This document shows, piece by piece, positions 1 to 8,191 of a stretch of DNA of 64,000 nt. Under the pieces are notes generated by a model. The model did no database searches. It saw only the letters and a list, made by a program, of their open reading frames with translations, and had not been told where the DNA came from. The position numbers were made by a program, and so were the translations under genes. Every line of letters starts with the position of its first letter. Position 1 is the first letter of the stretch. This DNA comes from Candidatus Riflebacteria bacterium HGW-Riflebacteria-1 (lineage in GTDB: Bacteria; Muiribacteriota; Ozemobacteria; Ozemobacterales; Ozemobacteraceae): assembly GCA_002839445.1 (NCBI GenBank), contig PGYB01000010.1, positions 214,034 through 278,033 on the forward strand, given 5' to 3'.

Positions 1-855
1 GAAGAACAACAGTTCGCCACAAATGTTGAGATGCAGCGCCGCCTTGGCCTCGACGTTAATGTTGTCGATGCCGACGAAGCCGTCAAAATAGTGCCTTTCC
101 TCAACAAAGAAATGATCAGAAAAGCGACCTGGTGCCCTAAAGACGGTCATATCAACCCGTTTCTGCTGACCCAGGGATACGCCAACGCGGCGCGCCGACT
201 TGGAGTACAGATTCATCTCTGGACCAATGTTGTGGGCATCATGAAAAAGAGCGACACCTTTTTTGTCATGACCGAAGCCGGCAACACCTACCAGACACCG
301 CTGCTGTTCAACTGTGCTGGCGGCTTCTCGCGCAGCATCGGCGCCATGCTGAATGTAGAAATTCCGGTAGACCCCTATCGTCACGAAATCCTGGTAACCG
401 AACCGGTTGAACGCCTGTGGAACCCAATGGTAATCAGCTTCAGTGTTGGCCTGTATGCGCGCCAGGAAATGAGTGGCGGCGTGGTCATGGGCATGGGCGA
501 CCCCAATGAGCCGGTTGGCACCTTTGTCGGCAGCTCAATGCACTTTATGTATGAGATGGCACAACGCTTCACCAGGCTTTTCCCGAAACTCGACAAGCTC
601 AGAATCGTAAGACAATGGGCCGGGCTCTACGAAATGACCGCTGATGCCCAGCCAATTCTCGGACCGGTTGATGAGGTCGACAACTTTATACAGGCGAGCG
701 GCTTTTCAGGTCATGGCCTGATGCTCGCTCCGGCGGTAAGCCAGCTTCTTGCCGATATGGTTATCAACAAAAAGAAGAGCGAAGTAGTCGACAGCCTGTG
801 TGTTAAACGCCTCTATAACCTGAAAAATGTGAACAGGGAAAAATCAGTAGTTTAA
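1..855 (+). CDS. FAD-dependent amine oxidase (DAO family), 5'-truncated by the window
   Basis: The reading frame is open from base 1, so the gene begins upstream; about 284 codons are visible. The FAD-binding Rossmann motif expected at the N-terminus of this family lies outside the window. What remains matches the C-terminal two thirds of the DAO/sarcosine oxidase beta/glycine oxidase family: a GHINP segment near the start, a substrate-domain beta sheet, and the typical ending around GFSGHGLMLAP that contacts the flavin. Such enzymes oxidise secondary or primary amines (glycine, sarcosine, D-amino acids or proline) with FAD. The substrate cannot be decided from this fragment. The protein is probably cytosolic or membrane-associated. 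The next gene follows after 76 bases with its own candidate promoter. Confidence 0.85.
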   Translation, partial: EEQQFATNVEMQRRLGLDVNVVDADEAVKIVPFLNKEMIRKATWCPKDGHINPFLLTQGYANAARRLGVQIHLWTNVVGIMKKSDTFFVMTEAGNTYQTPLLFNCAGGFSRSIGAMLNVEIPVDPYRHEILVTEPVERLWNPMVISFSVGLYARQEMSGGVVMGMGDPNEPVGTFVGSSMHFMYEMAQRFTRLFPKLDKLRIVRQWAGLYEMTADAQPILGPVDEVDNFIQASGFSGHGLMLAPAVSQLLADMVINKKKSEVVDSLCVKRLYNLKNVNREKSVV

Positions 856-868
856 CGTCGCGGGTACA

Positions 869-897
869 TTGACGAAAACGTTTTTTATCCTTAAACT
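869..897 (+). promoter_or_regulatory. Candidate sigma70-type promoter of the metallopeptidase gene
   Basis: TTGACG at 869-874 (5 of 6 to TTGACA) and TAAACT at 892-897 are separated by 17 bases. Transcription would start near 905, shortly before the AAGGAGG ribosome-binding site at 916-922. Prediction from sequence only. Confidence 0.45.
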
Positions 898-931
898 TAA
901 AAAAATACACCTGATAAGGAGGCTTACTATA

Positions 932-2713
932 ATGCAAGCCCGTAGTAATCGAAAACTGGCCCTGTTTGTAGCGTTCTGCACACTGTTTTCTGGCAGTGTT
1001 TTCGCAAGGCAGCCAGTTACAAACATATCCAGCGATGCCAATCCCCTTGGCGATAAACCAATCGTCATGATGGAGCCAGTCACCACCGGTAAAGGCAACA
1101 TAATCGGCAATTTCCTCGGCAAGGTTCTCAACCTGCCCAAGACAGTAAAACTCGACGACGCCGGTTTCCTTCTTTTCGGTCTCTCGGCTGACGCGATGCA
1201 GGTAACTCCTGCTGACAATAAAAGCTTTCATGTGCAAAAAGTGCTGCCATACCTCACCGACAGCAAAGAGATGAAAGATGTTCTCAAGCTGCGCCGCACA
1301 GCGCGCCAGATTCGTTATCAGACTCTCAAAGACACTGTTAACAAAGCATCAGGCATAAACGCCGAACAGAAAGCCGGCATAAACAACTTTATGTCGCAGT
1401 CAGTCGGCTCACCGCTCATCGTCATGGGCAAGTCGCCGCTTCCCAGTTTTATGCCGTCACCAGGCCCCTGCATGATCCCGATGGGCGGCGAAATGGTCGA
1501 AAACAAAACCGGCAAAAGACTCGGCATCGAGACTTCGATGATCTGCATTCTTGATATCGGCGAAGGCAAAGAAATACTCTTCTCAGTCGAAAACGCCATG
1601 AAGAATGACACTCTCGATATCGTAGTTGCCCACGAAACAGGTCACGCCATGCAGTTCGACCTCTATGGCAAACTTTTCCAGAAAATTCAGCGCACCAGCT
1701 CAAATGGCCACGATGCTCCGATCATCACTGATCTTGGCCTGGCATACATCGAAGGCTGGGCAGAAGCATTTGAGGCCGTCTATGGCCCGGCTAACCCCAA
1801 ACTTGCTGAAAAAGACCGCAAAAAGCACAACATCTCTGAATTCCTCTATAGCCGTCAGGACCCGATACGCCGCGACCGTTATGTCTGGGCAACCACGACA
1901 GGCAAAAAGACCGGTGTTCTCAAAAACGGCCTGCAGCTTATGTCTACCGAAGGTGTTGTCGCCGGTCATTTCTATGATATCCTCACCAGCCGCGCCATTA
2001 ACGCTCCTTTCGAAAAGTCAGTTCAGACAATGCTGACCTCGCCGATGAACTTCGTCGAATTTATCAACAACTACGTCAAGCTTTTTCCCGAAGACAAACG
2101 TGTTGTTTACCGCATCATCCTCGAAAATTCTCACTATGTGACCATGGACGCGCAGGCAGCCCAGGCTTACAAAAACTATTACGAAAACAAAGTTGGCTAC
2201 ACCCAGAATAAAGTCAGCAAAGGCGATTTTGAAAAAATCAAGAAAGATTACAAGGCTTACACTGAAGGTCTGTTTGCCAAAGCCATGAAAAACGGCGATA
2301 TCTTTGCCAACGTTGGCCCGCAGATGTGGTTTGCCGGCAAAATCAATCTCAGCAATATTAAGAGCGAACCGACAGCCGCCAAAAAGATCATGGCCAAGGC
2401 TTTTGGCAAAAAAGACAAGTTCTACGAATTCAGACTCGACCTGAATACCGCTACCGCAGACATGTTCAGAATGATCGGTTTTGCAGAAGCAGATGCCGCC
2501 AAACTGGTTGAAGCCCGCGATAAAACAGGCTTTTTCAAGGGTGGCAACCCGGTTAACATCATCAAGCAGGTCGTTGGTGACGAAAGATTCGGCAAATACA
2601 ATTCCGTGCTCAACCTCGCCCCGTATGACCACAGCAAAGCTGATGCCATCGCTCAATACAAAGAGCAGTCTCTCGCCCTCTGGCCCGAAGACATCGCTAA
2701 ACTCGGCAACTGA
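932..2713 (+). CDS. Exported zinc metallopeptidase with C-terminal ComEA-like helix-hairpin-helix module
   Basis: The start at 932 is chosen because AAGGAGG sits 9 bases upstream and a signal peptide follows directly (cleavage near FARQ); an in-frame TTG upstream at 869 falls inside the putative promoter. The product is 593 aa. Residues 234-238 form HETGH in the context VVAHETGHAMQF, a gluzincin-type zinc site, and Glu274 in EGWAEAFE is the likely third ligand. Residues about 502-560 resemble the ComEA helix-hairpin-helix repeat (LNTATADMFRMIGF, AAKLVEARDKTGFF), normally a DNA-binding module of competence proteins. The protein is probably periplasmic or secreted. The peptidase substrate is unknown, and I do not recognise a named peptidase family. 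A strong terminator follows at 2741. Confidence 0.75.
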   Translation: MQARSNRKLALFVAFCTLFSGSVFARQPVTNISSDANPLGDKPIVMMEPVTTGKGNIIGNFLGKVLNLPKTVKLDDAGFLLFGLSADAMQVTPADNKSFHVQKVLPYLTDSKEMKDVLKLRRTARQIRYQTLKDTVNKASGINAEQKAGINNFMSQSVGSPLIVMGKSPLPSFMPSPGPCMIPMGGEMVENKTGKRLGIETSMICILDIGEGKEILFSVENAMKNDTLDIVVAHETGHAMQFDLYGKLFQKIQRTSSNGHDAPIITDLGLAYIEGWAEAFEAVYGPANPKLAEKDRKKHNISEFLYSRQDPIRRDRYVWATTTGKKTGVLKNGLQLMSTEGVVAGHFYDILTSRAINAPFEKSVQTMLTSPMNFVEFINNYVKLFPEDKRVVYRIILENSHYVTMDAQAAQAYKNYYENKVGYTQNKVSKGDFEKIKKDYKAYTEGLFAKAMKNGDIFANVGPQMWFAGKINLSNIKSEPTAAKKIMAKAFGKKDKFYEFRLDLNTATADMFRMIGFAEADAAKLVEARDKTGFFKGGNPVNIIKQVVGDERFGKYNSVLNLAPYDHSKADAIAQYKEQSLALWPEDIAKLGN

Positions 2714-2740
2714 TATAAGCTTGTAAAGCTGGTAAAAAGA

Positions 2741-2770
2741 GAGCCGCCCATTTTCGGGGCGGCTCTTTTG
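2741..2770 (+). terminator. Rho-independent terminator
   Basis: GAGCCGCCC at 2741-2749 pairs with GGGCGGCTC at 2758-2766 around a short loop and is followed by TTTTGTTTTG. It ends the metallopeptidase transcript. On the other strand it also lies just beyond the end of the small gene at 2794. Confidence 0.9.
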
Positions 2771-2793
2771 TTTTGCCTTGCTTGGTGATAACG

Positions 2794-2982
2794 TCAGCGG
2801 CGGTTCTGCCAGCCGTTTTCCCACCAGGTGCGTGAGTTGGCACGGCAGAGAATAACCGGCTTACTCTGCGGTTTTACCGAAACGGCCAGGGCACCGACAA
2901 TGCGCGGCAGCGAAGTTTCGGGTTGCACTCTGGCGTGACGACGGCTGAGATAGAATTCAGAAAATAATGAGTGTCTAAGCAT
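2794..2982 (-). CDS. Small basic hypothetical protein
   Basis: This frame encodes 62 aa, rich in Arg, with no recognised domain. Its ATG shares one base with the TGA of the upstream coiled-coil gene (TGATG), and an AGGAG sequence lies inside the end of that gene at the right distance. That layout indicates translational coupling and is the main argument that the frame is real. Function is unknown; codon use is ordinary for the window. Confidence 0.45.
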   Translation of the reverse strand: MLRHSLFSEFYLSRRHARVQPETSLPRIVGALAVSVKPQSKPVILCRANSRTWWENGWQNRR

Positions 2983-3254
2983 CAGTTGCTCCTCATACCC
3001 GGGCGCGGCCCTCTTCTTGCACGACAGAGGTCTTCAAGCTCTGACTCGAGCTGTCTGAGTTTGCGATCAATGGTGTTAAGGCGGTCGATTTCCTCACGGC
3101 ACTTTTCTGAAATTTCTTCTTCAACAATCTTTTCTTCGCGCTTGAGCGCTTCGATTGAATTCTGTATAAGTTTCAGCCGCAGCTTTTCTTCGTTGTTCAA
3201 CTGCAGATCGGCATCTGGTTCACGCGTTCTGAACAAAGGGACTAGTACACCCAT
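2982..3254 (-). CDS. Small coiled-coil protein
   Basis: The product is 90 aa. ATG at 3254 is preferred over GTG at 3260 because GGAGG (3261-3265) is then 6 bases upstream; the GTG directly abuts that site. From about residue 20 to 80 the sequence is a highly charged heptad-like helix rich in Glu, Lys, Arg and Leu, followed by a basic Arg/Pro tail. There is no signal peptide, so the protein is probably cytosolic. It is coupled to the downstream 62-aa gene and transcribed divergently from the alkaline phosphatase gene. I do not recognise a family. Confidence 0.65.
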   Translation of the reverse strand: MGVLVPLFRTREPDADLQLNNEEKLRLKLIQNSIEALKREEKIVEEEISEKCREEIDRLNTIDRKLRQLESELEDLCRARRGPRPGMRSN

Positions 3255-3436
3255 CTTCACCCTCCGTTATTCTAATTGTCAGCCGCCTTGATCAGCGACC
3301 TTTATTCTATCGGCAAACATCGTCAAATAACTTAGTGGTAATACCGCGCGGCACAGCACCAGCTCAATTCAGGCTTGCGTTAGCAGGCAGATTGGGTTAA
3401 ATTCTTTTTTATACAGAGAACTGAAAGGAAGTAAAC

Positions 3437-4549
3437 ATGTCACTCAAGTCAAAGCATATTCGCCTCTGGGTCATTATTTTTCTGGTCATTGCAACCATCG
3501 CATCTGCCCAATCAGATGCGAAACCCAAAAATATAATTCTGCTTATTGGCGACGGAATGGGCGTTGCGCATGTAACTGCTGCAAAGCTGGTTTACGGGTC
3601 GCTCAACCTGGAGCGCTTCAAAATCATGGGAATGCACATAACAGGTTCTGCCAACGATTACGTCACCGACTCGGCAGCAGCTGGCACAGCTCTGGCCACA
3701 GGCTTCACCACCAATAACGACGTAGTAGGCCTCGACCGCGAAGGCAAGCCGCTCAAAAACATCATGGAATACGCAAAAGATGCTGGCAAGCGCACTGGTA
3801 TTGCCGTTACTTCTATTCTGCCGCATGCCACTCCGGCCGCCTTTTCCTCGCACCACAAGGCGCGCTACGAGTATGACACCATAACTGCCAAGCAGGTCGA
3901 ATTCGGTCTCGACATCATGATTGGCGGTGGCCTCAACAATTACTACCCGAAGTCGTTTCGCGGCAGCCGACGCAGAGACGAGAGGCATCTGCTGAACGAA
4001 TTGCGCGACAAGATGTCGGTTGTTACCTCTTACAAAGCGCTTTCTCAGCTAAAAAGAGTCAGAAATCTCGCAGCCATTCTCGATGGCGGCCATCTGCCAC
4101 ATGCCACAAAACGCGATTACACTCTGGGCGACCTGACCGACAAGGCAATAGAACTGTTGAACGTCAAAGATCAGGGCTTTGTATTGATGGTCGAAGGATC
4201 GCAGATCGACCTTGCCGCTCACGACAACGACATGGATCGCGTTCTCGCTGAAACACTCGACTTTGACAAAGCGGTAAAAAGTGCTCTCGACTTTGCCGAA
4301 AAAGATGGCAATACCCTCGTCGTAGTTACCTCCGATCACGAGACCGGCGGCCTCACTCTGCCTATGGGCTCAATGGAAAATGGCAAGATAGTAAAGCCAG
4401 TTTTCTCATCAGATAACCACACCGCGGCTATGGTTCCGACTTTTGCCTTCGGACCCGGTGCTGAAAAATTTGGCGGCATGTATGACATAACCCACGTTGG
4501 TAAAACCCTTATTGAGCTGGTAAAGAACAATGAACAGCCCTGTAACTGA
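3437..4549 (+). CDS. Alkaline phosphatase (PhoA family), exported
   Basis: This periplasmic phosphomonoesterase of the alkaline phosphatase superfamily is 370 aa with an N-terminal signal peptide (residues 1-25, ending near ASAQ). Diagnostic elements are Asp39 in GDGMG (metal ligand), the nucleophile Ser79 in TDSAAAGTALATG, and S299-D300-H301 in SDHETGG (zinc ligands), with a later conserved His in the NHTAAM segment. It is shorter than E. coli PhoA (about 470 aa), consistent with a minimal form lacking crown insertions. AAAGGAAG lies 7-10 bases before the ATG. Its last 20 bases overlap the start of the 53-aa CxxC gene, so the two are co-translated. I see no clear Pho box. Confidence 0.92.
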   Translation: MSLKSKHIRLWVIIFLVIATIASAQSDAKPKNIILLIGDGMGVAHVTAAKLVYGSLNLERFKIMGMHITGSANDYVTDSAAAGTALATGFTTNNDVVGLDREGKPLKNIMEYAKDAGKRTGIAVTSILPHATPAAFSSHHKARYEYDTITAKQVEFGLDIMIGGGLNNYYPKSFRGSRRRDERHLLNELRDKMSVVTSYKALSQLKRVRNLAAILDGGHLPHATKRDYTLGDLTDKAIELLNVKDQGFVLMVEGSQIDLAAHDNDMDRVLAETLDFDKAVKSALDFAEKDGNTLVVVTSDHETGGLTLPMGSMENGKIVKPVFSSDNHTAAMVPTFAFGPGAEKFGGMYDITHVGKTLIELVKNNEQPCN

Positions 4550-4691
4550 ATCAAGCAGGCTTAAACTTTCCACGCTGCTGTTGATTGTTGCAGCTCTGCT
4601 TCTGATGTTCGCCGGCTTTAAGAATGGCGAGCATCGCAGCTACTTTCAGAAAGCCGTCATGGTGTGCACACAATGCATCGGGCTGGGTTAA
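4530..4691 (+). CDS. CD1871A-like CxxC membrane peptide
   Basis: This 53-aa frame starts inside the 3' end of the phosphatase gene and itself overlaps the polyferredoxin gene. It has one transmembrane helix (about residues 12-30), a short polar segment and a conserved C-terminal Cys46-x-x-Cys49 followed by IGLG. That plan (one helix, then a CxxC-IGxG ending, directly upstream of a membrane 4Fe-4S protein) matches the small CD1871A family CXXC proteins known from Clostridia. The role is not established. The CxxC and the partner suggest thiol redox relay or Fe-S cluster assembly at the membrane, which is inference. Confidence 0.75.
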   Translation: MNSPVTESSRLKLSTLLLIVAALLLMFAGFKNGEHRSYFQKAVMVCTQCIGLG

Positions 4692-5617
4692 ATATCAGAC
4701 TTTGGGTGCAGGCGATTGCCACCCTGCTCACCAATGCTTATCTCAAAGGCTTTAAGACCGGCACTTTATACACCGGTCCATTAAAACATGTCTGCGTGCC
4801 AACGCTGAACTGCTACAGTTGCCCGGCCGCCATGTATTCGTGCCCGATCGGCGCAATACAGGTAACCATTGCCGGCGCCGGCGGCGTTGATCTGACTGCT
4901 ACCCAGGGGCTGTGGGCCCGGCTGGTTGCCATCTCGACTTCTTTGCCCATGCTGACCATCGGCTTTCTTATGCTGGTCGGCGGTATTGTCGGGCGGGCTG
5001 CCTGCGGCTGGATCTGCCCCTTTGGCTGGTTTCAGGAATTGCTCAATAAAATTCCGTCGCCAAAATTCAATGGCCCGGTCATTTTTAAATACGCCAAGTA
5101 TATTATTCTGATCGTCTTCGTCTTTCTGCTGCCGGCTTTCTGGCTTGACGAATTTGATGGCGGCGAGCCCTCTTTCTGCAAGTACATCTGCCCGGCCGGC
5201 ACCCTTGAGGGTGGCCTGCCAATAGCCTGGCTGCAGCCGGCAGTACGCAGTCAGCTCGGCTGGCTGTTCACCTGGAAAACCTCATTACTGGCACTGATTC
5301 TCGTCTTGTCGGTCTTTTTCAGGCGCCCGTTCTGCCGCTGGCTCTGCCCGCTCGGCGCCTTTTACGGACCGCTTAACCGGGTCAGCCTGTATCAGCTGAA
5401 AATCGACGAGAAGGCCTGCATACATTGCGGCGCCTGTTCAAAAAAGTGCCCGGTAAGCCTTGATGTGCCGCGCGAACTCGACAACGCCGAATGTCTGCGC
5501 TGCCTTGACTGTCGTGGTGTCTGCCCGGTAAATGTCATCAGCCTCACCGGCCCCGGCCTTAAAAGCAAGACACAGCCTCCAGAGCAAGTCGCCGAAGCCA
5601 AAAAACAGACCATCTGA
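4673..5617 (+). CDS. Membrane-bound 4Fe-4S polyferredoxin (NapH/RnfC-like electron carrier)
   Basis: The product has 314 codons from ATG 4673; a GTG at 4664 is also possible. The start lies within the CxxC peptide gene, so translation is coupled. Several transmembrane helices alternate with Cys motifs: CVPTLNCYSCPAAMYSCP near the N-terminus, then CGWICPFGW, CKYICPAGT and CRWLCPLGA, each of the membrane CxxxCP type seen in NapH/CcoG-like proteins. The C-terminus holds two classical ferredoxin motifs, CIHCGACSKKCP and CLRCLDCRGVCP, likely binding two 4Fe-4S clusters. It probably shuttles electrons between the cytoplasm and a membrane or periplasmic acceptor. The partner is presumably the CxxC peptide encoded just upstream. 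Confidence 0.88.
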   Translation: MHRAGLNIRLWVQAIATLLTNAYLKGFKTGTLYTGPLKHVCVPTLNCYSCPAAMYSCPIGAIQVTIAGAGGVDLTATQGLWARLVAISTSLPMLTIGFLMLVGGIVGRAACGWICPFGWFQELLNKIPSPKFNGPVIFKYAKYIILIVFVFLLPAFWLDEFDGGEPSFCKYICPAGTLEGGLPIAWLQPAVRSQLGWLFTWKTSLLALILVLSVFFRRPFCRWLCPLGAFYGPLNRVSLYQLKIDEKACIHCGACSKKCPVSLDVPRELDNAECLRCLDCRGVCPVNVISLTGPGLKSKTQPPEQVAEAKKQTI

Positions 5618-5633
5618 CCTGCTGAGCAACCTG

Positions 5634-5835
5634 TGTTATTGCGAGCACATCAGGTAGTCATCCTGCGCGAAGTCGCAGGATCCATGAATGACAACAGATA
5701 TGGATTCTGAGACTTCGCCTGACGGCTACGCGCAGAATGACATAGAGCGCCTGCGAACACTGTATTCTTTTGTTCAGCCGGCTGTTCTTTGTGTCTTTGC
5801 GACTGCGAGGCATAGCCGAAGCAGCAAGCAATCTC
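5634..5835. repeat. Nested dispersed palindromic repeats
   Basis: Bases 5657-5741 carry a family A element: GTCATCCTGCG at one end and CGCAGAATGAC at the other form inverted ends, with an internal GAAGTCGCAGGATCC palindrome. It is flanked by what look like two halves of a different repeat: TTATTGCGAGCAC near 5636 and GCCGAAGCAGCAAGCAATCTC near 5815. The layout suggests that one element inserted into another. Nothing in the 300 bases between 5618 and 5917 looks coding. Confidence 0.6.
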
Positions 5836-5917
5836 TCTGGCAGAAGATCACCCATAGTTAATTTTTGCCTGATGCAAATCGTAGTCGATGACGAGCACGA
5901 GCACGAATAATGCACGA

Positions 5918-7714
5918 TTAGCGCATGATGAAGGTGTCGAACCAGATGCTGGCACCGGCCGGCATGGCGGCAGCAACCCGTATGCGCAGACTCTTTGCGA
6001 CAGCGACCTCATTACCCTGCGGCTCAAACTTGAAAGCAAAAGAATTCGCCAGCCAGTTGCCGGCTACTGCTTCAAACCCTACTTCCGCGAGGCGACGCGC
6101 CAGAACCGCACCCTTTTCGTCGAGCATCTCAGCGACTACCACGCCTTTTTGCGGACGATCACTCTGATAATAAAAAGAACAGGTCAGGCTCTGACCGGCT
6201 TTAATACCTGCAAGCGGTAGCGGCGCGAAAGCAAAACCAGATTCACCTCCAGCTGCCGACTGCAGCAGCAAAGATGAATAGCCGGTGTTAGCTTTTGTCG
6301 TGTCAATACCTATCTGGCCAGCTACTGGTTGTATGGCTTCTGGAATGTTTCCGACAGTACGTCTTTCAAAGTCGCCGCCAGAGAGCATATTCACCGGTTC
6401 AACCACCTGGGTCTGTCGCACGCGAAAGTCATCAAACCAGACAGGTCCCAGCGAAATCGGGCCAGTCTGCAAAACGAGTCGCATATAAACATTGCCGGCG
6501 GCAAAAATACGCCGTTCTGCGCTATTAAGCAGTCTTGCTTCGATTCGTGTCCAGGTGGCCGGGAGTGGCTCCGATTCTCGCACAGCCAGGAAACGGTTAC
6601 GTAAACGCTTATTCGCGTCATAAATTTCGATGCCGACGGCGGCGTTCTGCTGCCCGTTTTCTGAGCGCGCCCAGCCAGTTACCGTCAAATCAGAGTTTTC
6701 GTTTATGGCGATAAAATCAGAGAGCACACGCACGGCAGACATTCTCTGATCAGCCAGCAACTCCAGCGATCGCCGGCCGGTTACTGCCTGCTGGTCGGTC
6801 AAAGCAACCTTGCCAGCGGCGACTTCCCAGCCGGATATCTGGCCGGTTGCTGCCGGGTCGGCTTCAAAACTCGGGTTGGTCAATAGATTCACCTGGTCGG
6901 CTGATAAAATCAGCCTGGTGTTGTTGAACACTGTCTGCTCAACAACATTCATCTTTTTCAGATTATTTCTGGCATTCTCGATACGCTTACTGGAAGGCGG
7001 GTGCGTGCTGAGATACTGGGCAAGCCCCTTGGTATCGCCATGCTTTTTCAGAAACTTTTCCCACAATGACACCTGGGCGGCCGGGTTAAAGCCTGCTGCC
7101 GCCATTTTAAACTGACCGAGGTCATCGGCTTCGTCTTCCTGCTGGCGTGAGAACTGCATCAGGGTGAGATAGCCAATCAGGTTGCCCCAGGTCTGGCGAT
7201 CTTTCTTGTTCTTTACCGCAGCATTGAGCACTGCTACGGCAGCGGTTGACGCGCGAAAGTTCTTGAGTGAATGCCTGCGTTCGGCGTGTGCCAGTTCATG
7301 CGAGATTACCGCCGCCAGCTCGTCATCTGAACCGACCATATCTATCAGGCCGGTGAATACATAAACGTGGCCGCCCGGTATAACAAAGGCGTTAGCGGTG
7401 CTGTCGCGAATAACGCGCACGTCGAAACTCATGCCGCGATTGTTGAACTGCGGCTTGAGACGCTCAAAAATGCCAGACACGTAAGCTCTGATTTTCGGGT
7501 CTTTTTCTTCTTTATGCATCAGGCCCATCCACATCTGCAGCTCTTTGCCAAAGCGCTTTTCGGCGCCGATATCACCGACCAGCCAGAGCGTCATGTTGAC
7601 TTCCTGGTATTTCTGGTAAACCTTGAAAATATCTTTAAGTACGTTCCTGGCCTCGACGCGGGCAGCGAACACAAGCATGAACACAGCAAAAAGCGTGTAT
7701 GTATATTTTTTCAT
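5918..7714 (-). CDS. Exported M48-family zinc metallopeptidase with two C-terminal carbohydrate-binding-like domains
   Basis: The start at 7714 is preferred because GGGAGC lies 8 bases upstream and MKKYTYTLF begins a signal peptide; longer frames begin at 7756. The product is 598 aa. Residues about 80-260 are an M48 peptidase (BepA/HtpX-like), with HELAH near residues 138-142 and a downstream EDEADDLG segment that supplies the third zinc ligand. Residues about 285-440 and 450-598 each begin with a pattern like LLTNPSFE or NMLSGGDFE and resemble CBM4/9-type jelly-roll domains. M48 enzymes of this architecture act in the periplasm on outer-membrane or envelope proteins. The appended sugar-binding-like domains could hold it at peptidoglycan or exopolysaccharide. 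Confidence 0.85.
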   Translation of the reverse strand: MKKYTYTLFAVFMLVFAARVEARNVLKDIFKVYQKYQEVNMTLWLVGDIGAEKRFGKELQMWMGLMHKEEKDPKIRAYVSGIFERLKPQFNNRGMSFDVRVIRDSTANAFVIPGGHVYVFTGLIDMVGSDDELAAVISHELAHAERRHSLKNFRASTAAVAVLNAAVKNKKDRQTWGNLIGYLTLMQFSRQQEDEADDLGQFKMAAAGFNPAAQVSLWEKFLKKHGDTKGLAQYLSTHPPSSKRIENARNNLKKMNVVEQTVFNNTRLILSADQVNLLTNPSFEADPAATGQISGWEVAAGKVALTDQQAVTGRRSLELLADQRMSAVRVLSDFIAINENSDLTVTGWARSENGQQNAAVGIEIYDANKRLRNRFLAVRESEPLPATWTRIEARLLNSAERRIFAAGNVYMRLVLQTGPISLGPVWFDDFRVRQTQVVEPVNMLSGGDFERRTVGNIPEAIQPVAGQIGIDTTKANTGYSSLLLQSAAGGESGFAFAPLPLAGIKAGQSLTCSFYYQSDRPQKGVVVAEMLDEKGAVLARRLAEVGFEAVAGNWLANSFAFKFEPQGNEVAVAKSLRIRVAAAMPAGASIWFDTFIMR

Positions 7715-7748
7715 AACAGTAGCTCCCGTAACAATTTGTACTGATCTG

Positions 7749-7778
7749 ATTATCACCTATCTGCAAGGTCAAAGTCAA
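7749..7778 (-). promoter_or_regulatory. Candidate promoter of the M48 peptidase gene
   Basis: On the minus strand TTGACT (plus 7773-7778) and GATAAT (plus 7749-7754) are 18 bases apart. Each matches the sigma70 consensus at 5 of 6 positions. The start codon is at 7714. Confidence 0.5.
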
Positions 7779-7820
7779 AGCCTGCACCGCAAATTCAGCA
7801 ATTCTAGGTCAAAATCAAAC

Positions 7821-7915
7821 GTCATTCTGCACAAGCCGTCAGGCGAAGTCGCAGAATCCACTTTTTTAGCGCTTTTCTGGATCCTGCGACTGCGCTTCGC
7901 TTCGCGCAGGATGAC
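7821..7915. repeat. Family A palindromic repeat
   Basis: The element begins GTCATTCTGC and ends GCAGGATGAC, giving 10-base inverted termini with one mismatch. Inside are GGCGAAGTCGCAGAATCC and TGGATCCTGCGACTGCGCTTCGC. The same family occurs at 5657, 25152 (half copy), 36247 and 63842. Confidence 0.75.
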
Positions 7916-7978
7916 AAATAAAAATGCGATGCCTCAATATCATGATCTCTGTTGATGATGGTCAGGGCAGCCACACGA

Positions 7979-8160
7979 AGTTTTTGACACCATAAGGCTT
8001 AAGCGTTAACATGACTCATCAACGAGAGTTTATGAGTCCTTAAATGTACACCGACTTGCTGGCTGTTGTTCTGGCAAACATGTTGTCAGGTCTTGATTAA
8101 ATCTTTGAACACAGGCATATAAACTCATTTGCGGCTTCGACTGTCAGGCTGACAGTTTTG
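7979..8160 (+). other. Leader region with two hairpins before the permease gene
   Basis: GACTCAT near 8014 pairs with ATGAGTC near 8032 across a 12-base loop, and ACTGTC at 8140-8145 pairs with GACAGT at 8151-8156 followed by TTTTG. The second hairpin could act as a weak terminator or attenuator 30 bases before the start codon at 8192. No gene is visible between 7715 and 8191 apart from the repeat at 7821. Confidence 0.3.
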
Positions 8161-8191
8161 TTAATTTGAATCCACGATCAGGGAATTGACA

